Positions 31,169-38,788 of a stretch of DNA of 64,000 nucleotides are shown piece by piece. Each line of letters opens with the position of its first letter. Within the stretch, counting starts at the first letter, position 1. The notes under the pieces were generated by a model. It worked only from the letters and a program-made list of their open reading frames with translations. It had not been told where the DNA came from and searched no databases. The translations under genes were made by a program, and so were the position numbers. The DNA lies in contig NZ_JAAMPJ010000001.1 in assembly GCF_011067745.1 (NCBI RefSeq), positions 1,164,829 through 1,228,828 of the forward strand. The letters run 5' to 3'. Origin of the DNA: Lentzea alba. Its GTDB lineage: Bacteria > Actinomycetota > Actinomycetes > Mycobacteriales > Pseudonocardiaceae.

Positions 31169-31632
31169 CCTGGAAGGCCGACCGGATCGGGTCGTCGTTG
31201 CGCGGGGAGAACCCCACCGTGCTGCGTCGGCTGAGCGCCGGGTTCGCGAACATCGGGGACGTCCAGTTCCTGCCCGGGTACTGCGTGCTGCTCGTCGACA
31301 CCCCCGAGGTGCAGCGGCTGACCGACCTGCCGCGCGACCGGCGGGCTCGGTTCCTCGCCGACATGGACGTGCTCGGGGAGGCCGTCGAACGCGTCTGCGG
31401 TCGCCGCGACCCCGCCTTCCGGCGGGTCAACCTGGAGATCCTCGGCAACACGGACCCGTACCTGCACGCCCACGTCTGGCCGCGCTACGACTGGGAGCCG
31501 TCGGACATCGTCGGTCGTCCGGTGTGGCTGTACCCGGTCGAACGCTGGTCGGACCCCGCCACCGCGCTCGGTGCGGAGCACGACGAGCTCCGCGCCGAAC
31601 TCACCGCCGAGATCGACCTGCTCCGCGGCTGA
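31165..31632 (+). CDS. HIT-like protein with reduced histidine triad
   Basis: A 155-residue protein in which NLEILGNTDPYLHAHVWPRY aligns with the HIT nucleotide-binding segment (H-x-H-x-H). The first two His of the triad are present (LHAHV) but the third position is Trp, so hydrolase or transferase activity is uncertain. HIT proteins usually cleave dinucleoside polyphosphates or nucleotidyl conjugates. It is translationally coupled (GTGA overlap) to the GtrA gene, an odd pairing whose meaning I cannot infer. Confidence 0.75.
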   Translation: MTWKADRIGSSLRGENPTVLRRLSAGFANIGDVQFLPGYCVLLVDTPEVQRLTDLPRDRRARFLADMDVLGEAVERVCGRRDPAFRRVNLEILGNTDPYLHAHVWPRYDWEPSDIVGRPVWLYPVERWSDPATALGAEHDELRAELTAEIDLLRG

Positions 31633-31673
31633 GGCGTCAGCGTGTCGCGCCTCGACACGCCGTCACCCACGTA

Positions 31674-31722
31674 CACGCGGGGAGCTTTCGTTCGCTGTGA
31701 CAGTACGAAGGGGCCCCGCGTG
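31674..31722. terminator. Imperfect 18-bp hairpin, palindrome family C
   Basis: Arms 31674-31691 (CACGCGGGGAGCTTTCGT) and 31705-31722 pair with three internal mismatches. It lies between converging genes, 4 bases from the histidine kinase stop, and may terminate both. Confidence 0.6.
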
Positions 31723-31725
31723 CCG

Positions 31726-33000
31726 TCAGCGCGGGGTGCTCGGCGTTTTCCAGGAGACTCCGACCACGTCGTGGGCCTTCGGGACCGGCAGGAAGACGGC
31801 GAAGGTCGCTGGCCGCGCCGTCGACAGCTCCAACCGGCCGCCGTCCGCGTCGACCAACGCCCGTGCGAGCGCCAAGCCCACACCGGTCGAGCCGCCGCCT
31901 GAGACACCGCGCTCGAAGATGTGCGCCGCGAGCTCTTCAGGCACGCCCGCACCACCGTCGCTGACCTCGACGACGACCGTGCCGTCCTCACCGCGAGCGG
32001 AGACGACGACGGAGCCCTCGCCGTGGCGCAGCGCGTTGTCCAGCAACACACCGATGGCCTCGCGCAGGCGCGCGGGCGTGGCGCGGGCGAGCAGGCCGTC
32101 CGGGACGCGGACGCGCAACGTCCTGCCGTGGCTCTTGACCTGTTCGCGCCACTCCTCGGCGATGGCGTTCAGCGCCGGGCGCAGTTCCAGCGGTTCGGCA
32201 CCGACGGCGCGAGCGGCACGGGCGGCGGCGAGGAGTTCGTCCAGCACCGCGGCCAGTCGTTCGGCCTGTTCCAGGGCCGCGCGGGCTTCCAGGGCCGTGT
32301 CTGGTTCCGGGTGTTCGGCGAGTGCCTCCAGGCGCAGTTGGAGGGCGGTCAGGCGGCTGCGGAGCTGGTGGGAGACGTCGCCGACGAGCTCGCGTTCGCG
32401 TTGGACGAGCCGGGCCAGCGCCGTGGCCGAGGTGTCGAGAGCCTCGGAGACGGCGTCCAGCTCCTCGATGTTGTAGCGCTGCTCGTCTGCCCGGAAGTCG
32501 CCTGCGCCCAGGCGGGACGCTCTGGCCGCCACGTGGCCCAGCGGCCGGGCAAGCGTTTGCGCGGTCACCAGGGCCACGACCGTGCCGGTGCCGACGGACA
32601 ACGCGAGCAGGAGCAGCACCAGGCCCGCCACCTGGGCCTGCGAGGTGTGCATCGGGCCGGAGGGGATCTCCAGCCGGACGGTGCCCTGCTGAGCTATCGC
32701 CAGTTCGGCGGTCAGCGGGTCGGCGCCGGGCGACGGACCGGTGACGCTGGTTACACCGCCGAACACCACGGTGAGACGGCCGTCGGTGGGCACGGCGACC
32801 TTCACGGCCTCGATGTCGATGCCCTGCCGGTTGGCGAGCTGGTCGTCGAGCTTGGTCGCGATCTGCTGAGTGCGTTCGGTGAGCCCGCCGCGGGCGGTGT
32901 CCTCGACGAGCTGCAGGGCCGTGTAGCCGAGCGGGAGACCGAGCACGAAGCCCGTGACGGCGACGGCGAGCAGGATCGCCCGCAGGATTCGGCGGCGCAT
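31726..33000 (-). CDS. Two-component sensor histidine kinase
   Basis: A 424-residue membrane kinase with two helices (about 7-30 and 123-147) flanking a periplasmic-side sensor of about 90 residues, then HAMP (LARPLGHVAARASRLGAGDF), HisKA with phospho-acceptor His211 in GDVSHQLRSRL, and HATPase_c (N box LLDNALRHGEG with Asn322, G boxes SDGGAGVP and STGVGLALARAL). It receives its signal outside the cell and phosphorylates the regulator encoded just upstream, whose stop codon overlaps its ATG by one base. The signal is unknown. Confidence 0.95.
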   Translation of the reverse strand: MRRRILRAILLAVAVTGFVLGLPLGYTALQLVEDTARGGLTERTQQIATKLDDQLANRQGIDIEAVKVAVPTDGRLTVVFGGVTSVTGPSPGADPLTAELAIAQQGTVRLEIPSGPMHTSQAQVAGLVLLLLALSVGTGTVVALVTAQTLARPLGHVAARASRLGAGDFRADEQRYNIEELDAVSEALDTSATALARLVQRERELVGDVSHQLRSRLTALQLRLEALAEHPEPDTALEARAALEQAERLAAVLDELLAAARAARAVGAEPLELRPALNAIAEEWREQVKSHGRTLRVRVPDGLLARATPARLREAIGVLLDNALRHGEGSVVVSARGEDGTVVVEVSDGGAGVPEELAAHIFERGVSGGGSTGVGLALARALVDADGGRLELSTARPATFAVFLPVPKAHDVVGVSWKTPSTPR

Positions 33001-33674
33001 CAGTCGGCGTTGAAGCGGAAGCCGCGGCCGCGCACGGTGGCGATGCGCTTCTCCGCCGAGTTCGGCGTGCCGTCACCGAGCTTGCGGCGCAGCCACGACA
33101 TGTGCATGTCGAGCGTCTTGCTGCCCTTGAGGTCCGGGTCGTTCCACACCTCGGAGAGGATCTCGTCGCGGCTCACGACCTGCCCCGCGCGCTGGATCAG
33201 CACCTTGAGCAGTTCGAACTCCTTGTTCGCGAGCTGGATCTCCCCGCCGTCGACGGTGACGCGGCGGGCGGCCAGGTCGACGCGCACGCCGTTGACCTCC
33301 AGCGTGCCCGGTGCCCGGCGGCGCAGCAGGGCCCGGATGCGGGCCATCAGCTCGGCGAGGCGGAACGGCTTCGCGACGTAGTCGTCGGCGCCCGCGTCGA
33401 GCCCGACCACGAAGTCGACCTCGTCGGCCCGCGCGGTGAGCATCAGCACGGGTATGCCTCTGCCGTTCTGACGGAGCCTGCGGCACACCTCCAGTCCGTC
33501 CATGCCGGGCAGGCCGAGGTCGAGCACCAGCAGATCGATGCCCCCGGCTATCGCCGCATCGAAGGCACTCGGCCCGTCGCCCACGACCTGCACTGAATAG
33601 CCCTCCCGCGTCAACGCGCGGGAGAGAGGTTCCGCGATGGCCGGATCGTCCTCGGCCAACAACACCACGCTCAC
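33000..33674 (-). CDS. OmpR-family response regulator
   Basis: A 224-residue regulator. The receiver domain has acidic residues Asp9/Asp10, phospho-acceptor Asp52 (LVLDLGLPGMDG) and Lys102 (YVAKPF). A Trans_Reg_C winged helix follows (NKEFELLKVLIQRAGQVVSR, LDMHMSWLRRKLGD and VRGRGFRFN). GTG 33674 is chosen because TACGCT stands 6 bases upstream, fitting leaderless transcription; GTG 33680 is possible. It is the first gene of the operon with the kinase and is divergent from hisN across only 31 bases. Confidence 0.95.
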   Translation of the reverse strand: MSVVLLAEDDPAIAEPLSRALTREGYSVQVVGDGPSAFDAAIAGGIDLLVLDLGLPGMDGLEVCRRLRQNGRGIPVLMLTARADEVDFVVGLDAGADDYVAKPFRLAELMARIRALLRRRAPGTLEVNGVRVDLAARRVTVDGGEIQLANKEFELLKVLIQRAGQVVSRDEILSEVWNDPDLKGSKTLDMHMSWLRRKLGDGTPNSAEKRIATVRGRGFRFNAD

Positions 33675-33705
33675 GGCCACAGCGTATTCGTGGAACGATC
33701 GCCGC
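33675..33705. promoter_or_regulatory. Back-to-back leaderless promoters (response regulator and hisN)
   Basis: On the minus strand TACGCT (33686-33681) is 6 bases from GTG 33674. On the plus strand AACGAT (33694-33699) is 6 bases from GTG 33706. Both -35 regions must lie inside the opposing reading frames. Confidence 0.5.
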
Positions 33706-34485
33706 GTGTCACGCCACGATGCTGATCTCGAACTCGCCCTCCGCCTCGCCGACGCCGCCGACGCGATCACCGCGGCCCGATTCCGCGCCCACGACCTCAC
33801 CGTGGAGCGCAAGCCGGACCGCACCCCCGTCACCGACGCCGACGTCGCGGTCGAGGACGCCGTGCGCGCCGTGCTGGCCGCGGAACGCCCTGACGACGTC
33901 GTCATGGGCGAGGAGCGCGGCGGCACGCTGGACGCGTCGCGCGTCTGGGTGCTCGACCCGATCGACGGCACCAAGAACTTCCTGCGCGGCGTGCCCATCT
34001 GGGCGACGCTGATCGCCCTGGTCGTGGACGGCACGCCGGTCGTGGGTGTCGTGTCCTCGCCCGCGCTGGGCCGCCGTTGGTGGGCTTCTGCCGGTGGCGG
34101 CGCGTTCGCGTCGGATGCCTCCGGTGAGCGCGCGATCTCCGTGTCCGGTGTGCGCTCTCTCGAGGACGCGTACGTGTCTACGACCGACATCAAGTCGTGG
34201 GTGGAGTACCACTCACGCGAGGCCTGGCTGCGGTTGGTCGACGCGACCTGGGAGAGCCGCGCGTTCGGCGACTTCTACCAGCACTGCCTGGTCGCCGAGG
34301 GCGCCATCGACCTGGCGCCCGAGTGCGTGGCGAACCCGTGGGACATCGCCCCGTTCCAGGTGCTGGTGACCGAGGCGGGTGGCCGTTTCACCTCGCTCAC
34401 CGGCGAGGAGCGCTACGACGGCGGCAGCGTGCTGACGTCGAACGGCCACCTGCACGAGGACGCGCTCAAGCTGTTGGCACGGTGA
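33706..34485 (+). CDS. hisN: Histidinol-phosphatase, inositol-monophosphatase type
   Basis: A 259-residue member of the IMPase superfamily. The metal ligands are in VMGEERGG (Glu69/Glu70) and WVLDPIDGTKNFLRG (Asp84, Asp87), and CVANPWDIAPFQVLVTEAGG supplies the C-terminal Asp. The KPDRTPVTDADVAVE region is typical of the actinobacterial histidinol-phosphatase HisN, which dephosphorylates L-histidinol phosphate in histidine synthesis. IMPase-type activity on other sugar phosphates is the main alternative. The 3' end overlaps the convergent 89-residue gene by 20 bases. Confidence 0.88.
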   Translation: MSRHDADLELALRLADAADAITAARFRAHDLTVERKPDRTPVTDADVAVEDAVRAVLAAERPDDVVMGEERGGTLDASRVWVLDPIDGTKNFLRGVPIWATLIALVVDGTPVVGVVSSPALGRRWWASAGGGAFASDASGERAISVSGVRSLEDAYVSTTDIKSWVEYHSREAWLRLVDATWESRAFGDFYQHCLVAEGAIDLAPECVANPWDIAPFQVLVTEAGGRFTSLTGEERYDGGSVLTSNGHLHEDALKLLAR

Positions 34486-34735
34486 GGGTTCCGCGCGCGA
34501 CCTGAGCCCAGGCGAGCCGGCCGAAGAGGTAGTGGCACGCCACGCTCTCGTCGTCGAACCGGGCCCAGTCGTAGCGGTTGCCCTGCTCCTGCCAGAACAC
34601 CTCGTAGCCCTTGACCACGTCGTCGTCGGTCTCGGTGAGCAGGCACCAGCGCTGGTCCGCCTCCTCACCGATGCTGACGACGTCGTCCGGCACGCCGATC
34701 TTCGTCAGCCACTCGGGCAGGCTCTCGACGTTCAT
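34466..34735 (-). CDS. Likely immunity factor for the TNT-type toxin
   Basis: An 89-residue acidic cytoplasmic protein (LPEWLTKIGVPDDVVSIGEE, then DQRWCLLTETDD, YEVFWQEQGNRYDW) encoded directly after the TNT-domain gene with a four-base overlap. In Mycobacterium tuberculosis the toxin CpnT is followed by its immunity factor IFT in the same way. Position, size and acidity support the call, and I claim no direct sequence match. FGRLAWAQVAR near the C terminus and the aromatic-rich core suggest a compact binding protein. Confidence 0.72.
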   Translation of the reverse strand: MNVESLPEWLTKIGVPDDVVSIGEEADQRWCLLTETDDDVVKGYEVFWQEQGNRYDWARFDDESVACHYLFGRLAWAQVARGTLTVPTA

Positions 34736-37443
34736 GCGGTGATCTCCGTGAGGTAGCCGAGCGCGACGAGGTCAGCGACGGGATGTGTGGTGCGGTAACG
34801 ACTTCCGCCACCGGGCTGGCCGAACCAGGGCGCGCTGATCGTGCGGTGCACGGGCAGGTCCTTCTCGACGCGGTACCGGCGATACCCCTCGCCGAGCGCT
34901 TGGGGCGGCAGCGAGCGTTGCGCGAACGGCGTGCCCGCGGTGCTCAGCACCCGGCCTTCCGGCGTGCCGAACCGGTCGAGCTCGGCGCCCTGCTGGAGGA
35001 CCTCCGGCTGGCTGTCCTCGTAACCGCCCTCGCGTTCGACCGGCCAGCGCGGCGAGCCGTTCTCGTGCAGGAACAGGCTTTCCCAGTCGCGTTCGTGCAT
35101 GCCGGCCAACGCGTCGTAGCCCTCGAGCAACTCCTGCACGACCGGGTGGTCCTTGCCGAGGCCTTCCGTCGCGGTGATCGGGTGCGCCTCCGCGGTGCCG
35201 ACGAGTGCCGCTTGCGGGGCGAACCGCGGGATCGGCTGTTCGTCGTCCTGCCGCGCCGGGGCCGGGAGCTGCCTGGCCGGCTTCGGGGCGAGCCGCGGCC
35301 CCTGGCCCGCGGACAGGAAGATGGCCATGAACCAGCTGCCGACCGCCGCCGCGGTGTAGGCGTGGCGGGCGATGTCGAAGCCGATGCCGGCGTTGCCGAG
35401 GGCCTGGTCGCGGCTGTTGTCGAGGCGGTCGGTGAGGGATCCGCCGAGGTCGGCGCCGGCCAGCGGGGCCGACGGCGACGTGCCGAGTTGAACACCGGCC
35501 ACCGGAGCCGCCTGGCCCGAGCCGAGGTCGAGACCCGCCACCGGACCGGTCTGGGGCGAACCGAGATCGGCACCGGCCACGGGAGCCGCCTGGCCCGAAC
35601 CGAGATCGACACCCGCCACCGGTGCGGCGGGCGCGGCGATGGTGTCGCCGACCTTGCCCGAGCCGGGGGCGTCGCCTGCGTGGTCGCCGAGCGCCTGGTC
35701 CTGGAGCAGAGCGTCCTTCAGGGCGTCCTTGGCCGGGTCCTTGGCGAGTGCGTCCTTGCCGACCGCCTGCCCCTGGCCGGACGACTGGCCGCCGGACTGA
35801 GCCGAACCGGTCTGGCCAGGTCCCTGCCCCTGGCCGGGAAGCTGAGTCGCGGTCTGGCCCGGCTGAACCGCCTGGCTCGCAGCCGACACCGCGCCGGGCA
35901 CACCCGACTTCCCGGCAACCGCCTGCGCACCGGCCTTCGCCTCGCCGGCCCTCGCCTCGGCAGCCCGTGCGTCTCCAGCCTTTGCTTCTGCAGCCCTTGC
36001 TTCTCCAGCCTTCGCATCGGCAGCCTTGGCAGCCTGCTGACCGGCCTGACCCTGTTGCGCCGCCTGCTGACCGGGCGCACCACCCTGCTGTCCCACCACC
36101 GCACCGGCCTGGGAAGCAACCGCGGAAGTCGCCGACGGCACACCACCCACAGCACCACCGATCGCACCGCCCACAGCACCGACGGGACCACCCACCGGAG
36201 CGCCACCCATCGGGGCACCACCGACAGCCGGGCCCGCGGCAGCGGCGGGAGCAGCCGGAGCGGCGGGCGCGGTTGCGGCAGGCTGGCCGGACAGGTCGCC
36301 ACCGCGGATCAACGGCTGGTCGAGCACCGCGGCCGACGCCTGGGTCGTGCCCTCGGCGATCGGGCCGAGGGTGCCCTGGACGCTCGGGATCGCTTCTCCC
36401 ACCACGTGCGCGACGGGCCCGACGGCCGGAGCGGCCACCTGGCCCACCAGCCCGGGCAGCCCCGCGGGCTTGCCCTCGCCGCGACCGTCACCAGGGCCGT
36501 TTCCAGGAGCGTTGCCGTTGCCCTCACCCCGGCCGTGACCGTCGCCGTCGCCGAACACGGGTCCGACGGCGTCGCGAGCACCGGGCACCGCGTCGACGCC
36601 CGGCAGCACCATGGCCGCGGCGGGGGCGGTGACGGGAGCAGCGGCGTTCATGACCGGCGCGGCAGCGTCGGTCACCGCACCGACAACGGGCGCGACCGGG
36701 GCCGTGACGGCACCGACGACCGGGGCCACCGGCGCGGTGACCGCGCCGACGACGGGAGCAACCGTCTCGGTCACCGGAGCGACCACGGCGGCAACGGGTT
36801 CCACGATGGGCGCGACGGCACCGGCGACCGGAGCCACCACGCCGCCGACGATGTTCGTGACCGGCGACAACAGACCGCCGCCACCGCCGGGTCCGTGGGC
36901 ACCGGGCGCGGTGTTGACGGGAGGCGACGCGTGGCTCATGTCCACACCGCTGTCCAGCCGGATGGCCGCGGACAACGTGTTCTGGAGGTTCGCGACGTTG
37001 GCCGCGGCCCCCTTGGTCAACGTGTCGAGGCCCAGCAACGCGTTGGGGTTGCCGGCGTTCGCCGAGGCGTGCGCGGCGTCGTTGTTCTTGGCCAGCGTCG
37101 TGAGCTCGCGGACGATCTCGACCTTCGCGGCCCCCACCTGCTGGGCGGCGTGGTCAAGACGGTCGGCGGCCGCATGACACCCACGAGCCGCGCGCTGGAA
37201 ATCGCCGTCCGGCGCCACGACCTTCGCCCACCGCCCGCGCGCCGCATCCCCGCCGGCACCGGTGACCCCACCCAGCGCCCGCGTGGCAGCGCCGTCGGAC
37301 GACGTGCCCAGCCCCTTGATCTTGTCCCCGGCCTCGCGCCACGCGGCGGCGCTGGAACGCATGGCGTCCTCGTCGGCCTTGGGCCACGTGACACCTGCCT
37401 TGGCCGCGACCTCGGTGAGTTCGACGGGAAGCTCGATGCCCAT
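34732..37443 (-). CDS. CpnT-like protein with WXG-like N terminus and C-terminal TNT (NAD glycohydrolase) domain
   Basis: A 903-residue protein. Residues 1-150 are helical and WXG/ESX-like (TEVAAKAGVTWPKADEDAMR, LDHAAQQVGAAKVEIVRELT). The middle is low-complexity with tandem repeats (APVVGAVTAPV; AEAKAGDARAAEARAG; PVAGVDLGSGQAA, five copies). The last 90 residues are a TNT domain: LDRFGTPEGRVLSTAGTPFA, QRSLPPQALGEGYRRYRV, APWFGQPGGGSRYR. TNT destroys NAD in target cells. The Gln usually found after the glycine turn (G-x-G-x-Q) is Arg here, so activity is uncertain. Export by a type VII route is inferred from the N terminus. It lies in an operon with a YbaB-like and a WXG-like gene. Confidence 0.88.
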   Translation of the reverse strand: MGIELPVELTEVAAKAGVTWPKADEDAMRSSAAAWREAGDKIKGLGTSSDGAATRALGGVTGAGGDAARGRWAKVVAPDGDFQRAARGCHAAADRLDHAAQQVGAAKVEIVRELTTLAKNNDAAHASANAGNPNALLGLDTLTKGAAANVANLQNTLSAAIRLDSGVDMSHASPPVNTAPGAHGPGGGGGLLSPVTNIVGGVVAPVAGAVAPIVEPVAAVVAPVTETVAPVVGAVTAPVAPVVGAVTAPVAPVVGAVTDAAAPVMNAAAPVTAPAAAMVLPGVDAVPGARDAVGPVFGDGDGHGRGEGNGNAPGNGPGDGRGEGKPAGLPGLVGQVAAPAVGPVAHVVGEAIPSVQGTLGPIAEGTTQASAAVLDQPLIRGGDLSGQPAATAPAAPAAPAAAAGPAVGGAPMGGAPVGGPVGAVGGAIGGAVGGVPSATSAVASQAGAVVGQQGGAPGQQAAQQGQAGQQAAKAADAKAGEARAAEAKAGDARAAEARAGEAKAGAQAVAGKSGVPGAVSAASQAVQPGQTATQLPGQGQGPGQTGSAQSGGQSSGQGQAVGKDALAKDPAKDALKDALLQDQALGDHAGDAPGSGKVGDTIAAPAAPVAGVDLGSGQAAPVAGADLGSPQTGPVAGLDLGSGQAAPVAGVQLGTSPSAPLAGADLGGSLTDRLDNSRDQALGNAGIGFDIARHAYTAAAVGSWFMAIFLSAGQGPRLAPKPARQLPAPARQDDEQPIPRFAPQAALVGTAEAHPITATEGLGKDHPVVQELLEGYDALAGMHERDWESLFLHENGSPRWPVEREGGYEDSQPEVLQQGAELDRFGTPEGRVLSTAGTPFAQRSLPPQALGEGYRRYRVEKDLPVHRTISAPWFGQPGGGSRYRTTHPVADLVALGYLTEITA
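35460..35640 (-). repeat. Five-fold repeat PVAGxDLGSGQAA in the toxin linker
   Basis: Five tandem units of about 14 residues (PVAGVDLGSGQAA, PVAGADLGSPQTG, PVAGLDLGSGQAA, PVAGVQLGTSPSA, PLAGADLGG) lie between the low-complexity linker and the toxin end. DNA identity between units is high, so copy number is probably variable. Confidence 0.8.
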
Positions 37444-37444
37444 G

Positions 37445-37759
37445 TCAGCCGTCCAACCTTCTCATCGCGGACGCGTTGCTCTGCTCGACGTGCCGATACG
37501 TCTCAGCCGTGGCGGCGAGCTTGTCGCTCACGTCCCCCAACGTCGTGGCGAGCCCGGACAACGCCCCCGCCGCATCGCCGGAAGGCTTCTCGTGCGACGC
37601 CGCAAAGCTGCGCCCGACCGCGTCGTCCCCCCAACAGGCCCCGAAACCGCCCAACGCCTTGTCCAACGTCCCCGCGATCTCCGTGGCCTGCCCGGCGAAC
37701 CCGCGCAACTCGCGGGCTCCGGAGTCCAACCGCTCGAGGTCGGCCGAGTACCCGGTCAT
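37445..37759 (-). CDS. WXG100-like small helical protein
   Basis: A 104-residue protein predicted to form a helical hairpin, with ALGGFGACWGDDAVGRSFAA in the turn region (a W-G variant of WXG) and TTLGDVSDKLAATAETYRHV in the second helix. Such proteins are type VII (ESX) substrates or partners of larger toxins. It lies one base upstream of the CpnT-like gene and overlaps the YbaB-like gene by four, consistent with joint production. It probably pairs with the N-terminal helical domain of the toxin for export. Confidence 0.82.
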   Translation of the reverse strand: MTGYSADLERLDSGARELRGFAGQATEIAGTLDKALGGFGACWGDDAVGRSFAASHEKPSGDAAGALSGLATTLGDVSDKLAATAETYRHVEQSNASAMRRLDG

Positions 37760-38238
37760 CGGACCCTCCTGTTGATGAGCTCGGAGTCGAGCCAGCTCTC
37801 CCGTTGCTCGTTGTCCTCGTCGTCATCGACCCGCCGACGAGCGGGCTGCCGCCCCAAGTCGAGCGTCTCGTCCTCGTCCGCGTACTCGGCGGGCCTCAAA
37901 TCAGCAGTCCCGGCCACCAGCGCGGCAGGATCAGTCGCGGGAGGCAACACCGTGCTCAACGCCTGATAGGTGTCCTCAGCAGCAGAAGCAGCCGCCTCCG
38001 CAACCGTCCGCACGATCAACTCGGCCAGCTGTTCAGGCCGATGCCGCCGATACGCCAACTCGGACAACTCCAGCGCCGCGAGCTTCCCCCCGGCACCGAC
38101 CACCGCCGTGACCGTCCCGTCCGGACTGGAAGCCCGCCCGGACACAGCGGCCAGCTCACGCTGAACCGACGCCAACTGCTCACGGCTGCGCCGATAGTCG
38201 GCCAGCAGCTCCTCGACCTGCGCACGGTGGTCGTCCAC
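37756..38238 (-). CDS. YbaB/EbfC-like protein
   Basis: A 160-residue protein whose first 100 residues resemble the YbaB/EbfC fold (HRAQVEELLADYRRSREQLA, TVTAVVGAGGKLAALELSEL, AELIVRTVAEAAASAAED). It is followed by an acidic, Arg-ended tail (DEDETLDLGRQPARRRVDDD). YbaB proteins bind DNA. In Pseudonocardiaceae, versions of this kind precede WXG and toxin genes, where their role is unclear. GTG 38238 is chosen for AGAGGGG at good spacing. ATG 38259 and TTG 38313 are alternatives. Confidence 0.75.
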   Translation of the reverse strand: MDDHRAQVEELLADYRRSREQLASVQRELAAVSGRASSPDGTVTAVVGAGGKLAALELSELAYRRHRPEQLAELIVRTVAEAAASAAEDTYQALSTVLPPATDPAALVAGTADLRPAEYADEDETLDLGRQPARRRVDDDEDNEQRESWLDSELINRRVR

Positions 38239-38335
38239 CGAGTCCCCTCTCACACGCATAGCCCTGGGCTCGGGCTCTTGGACGCCGTTGCCCTTAGATC
38301 GGTTCCCAGCCAATTCAGTTACGTAGGATCAACGC

Positions 38336-38773
38336 GTGATCGCCTACGAGGATCTGCCTGCCGGCCGAATCATCCCGCTCGGCGAGGTCGTCGTCGACAG
38401 GGACGACATGGTGGACTTCGCGAAGAAGTTCGACCCACAGCCGTTCCACCTGGACGAAGAAGCCGCAAAGTCCTCAATCTTCGGCGGTCTGTCCGCCTCC
38501 GGCTGGTACACGGCCTCGCTGTGGATGCGCCGCTGGGTGGACGAGGTCCTGTCCGACTCCACCTCTCAGGGCTCGCCGGGCGGCCGCGAACTGTCCTGGC
38601 TGGCCCCGGTCTACCCAGGGGACACGCTGACGTTCGCCGCCGAGGTGCTGAGCGCACGCCTGTCGAAGAGCAGGCCGACCCTGGGCCTGGTCGAGTTCGA
38701 GGGGACGGCCCGACGCGGCGACGAGCTCGTCTACCGGTTCATCGCGACCGGCATGTTCACGGCACGCGGCTGA
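38336..38773 (+). CDS. MaoC-like hot-dog dehydratase
   Basis: A 145-residue hot-dog protein with FDPQPFHLDEEAAKSSIFGG (the Asp/His hydratase motif region), SGWYTASLWMRRWVDE and WLAPVYPGDTLTFAAEVLSA. MaoC-type enzymes hydrate trans-2-enoyl-CoA or act on related thioesters. GTG 38336 is 6 bases after TAGGAT, so the transcript is likely leaderless. It converges on the HMG-CoA lyase gene, 15 bases away. Confidence 0.9.
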   Translation: MIAYEDLPAGRIIPLGEVVVDRDDMVDFAKKFDPQPFHLDEEAAKSSIFGGLSASGWYTASLWMRRWVDEVLSDSTSQGSPGGRELSWLAPVYPGDTLTFAAEVLSARLSKSRPTLGLVEFEGTARRGDELVYRFIATGMFTARG

Positions 38774-38788
38774 CCCGCGCGCCAACCT

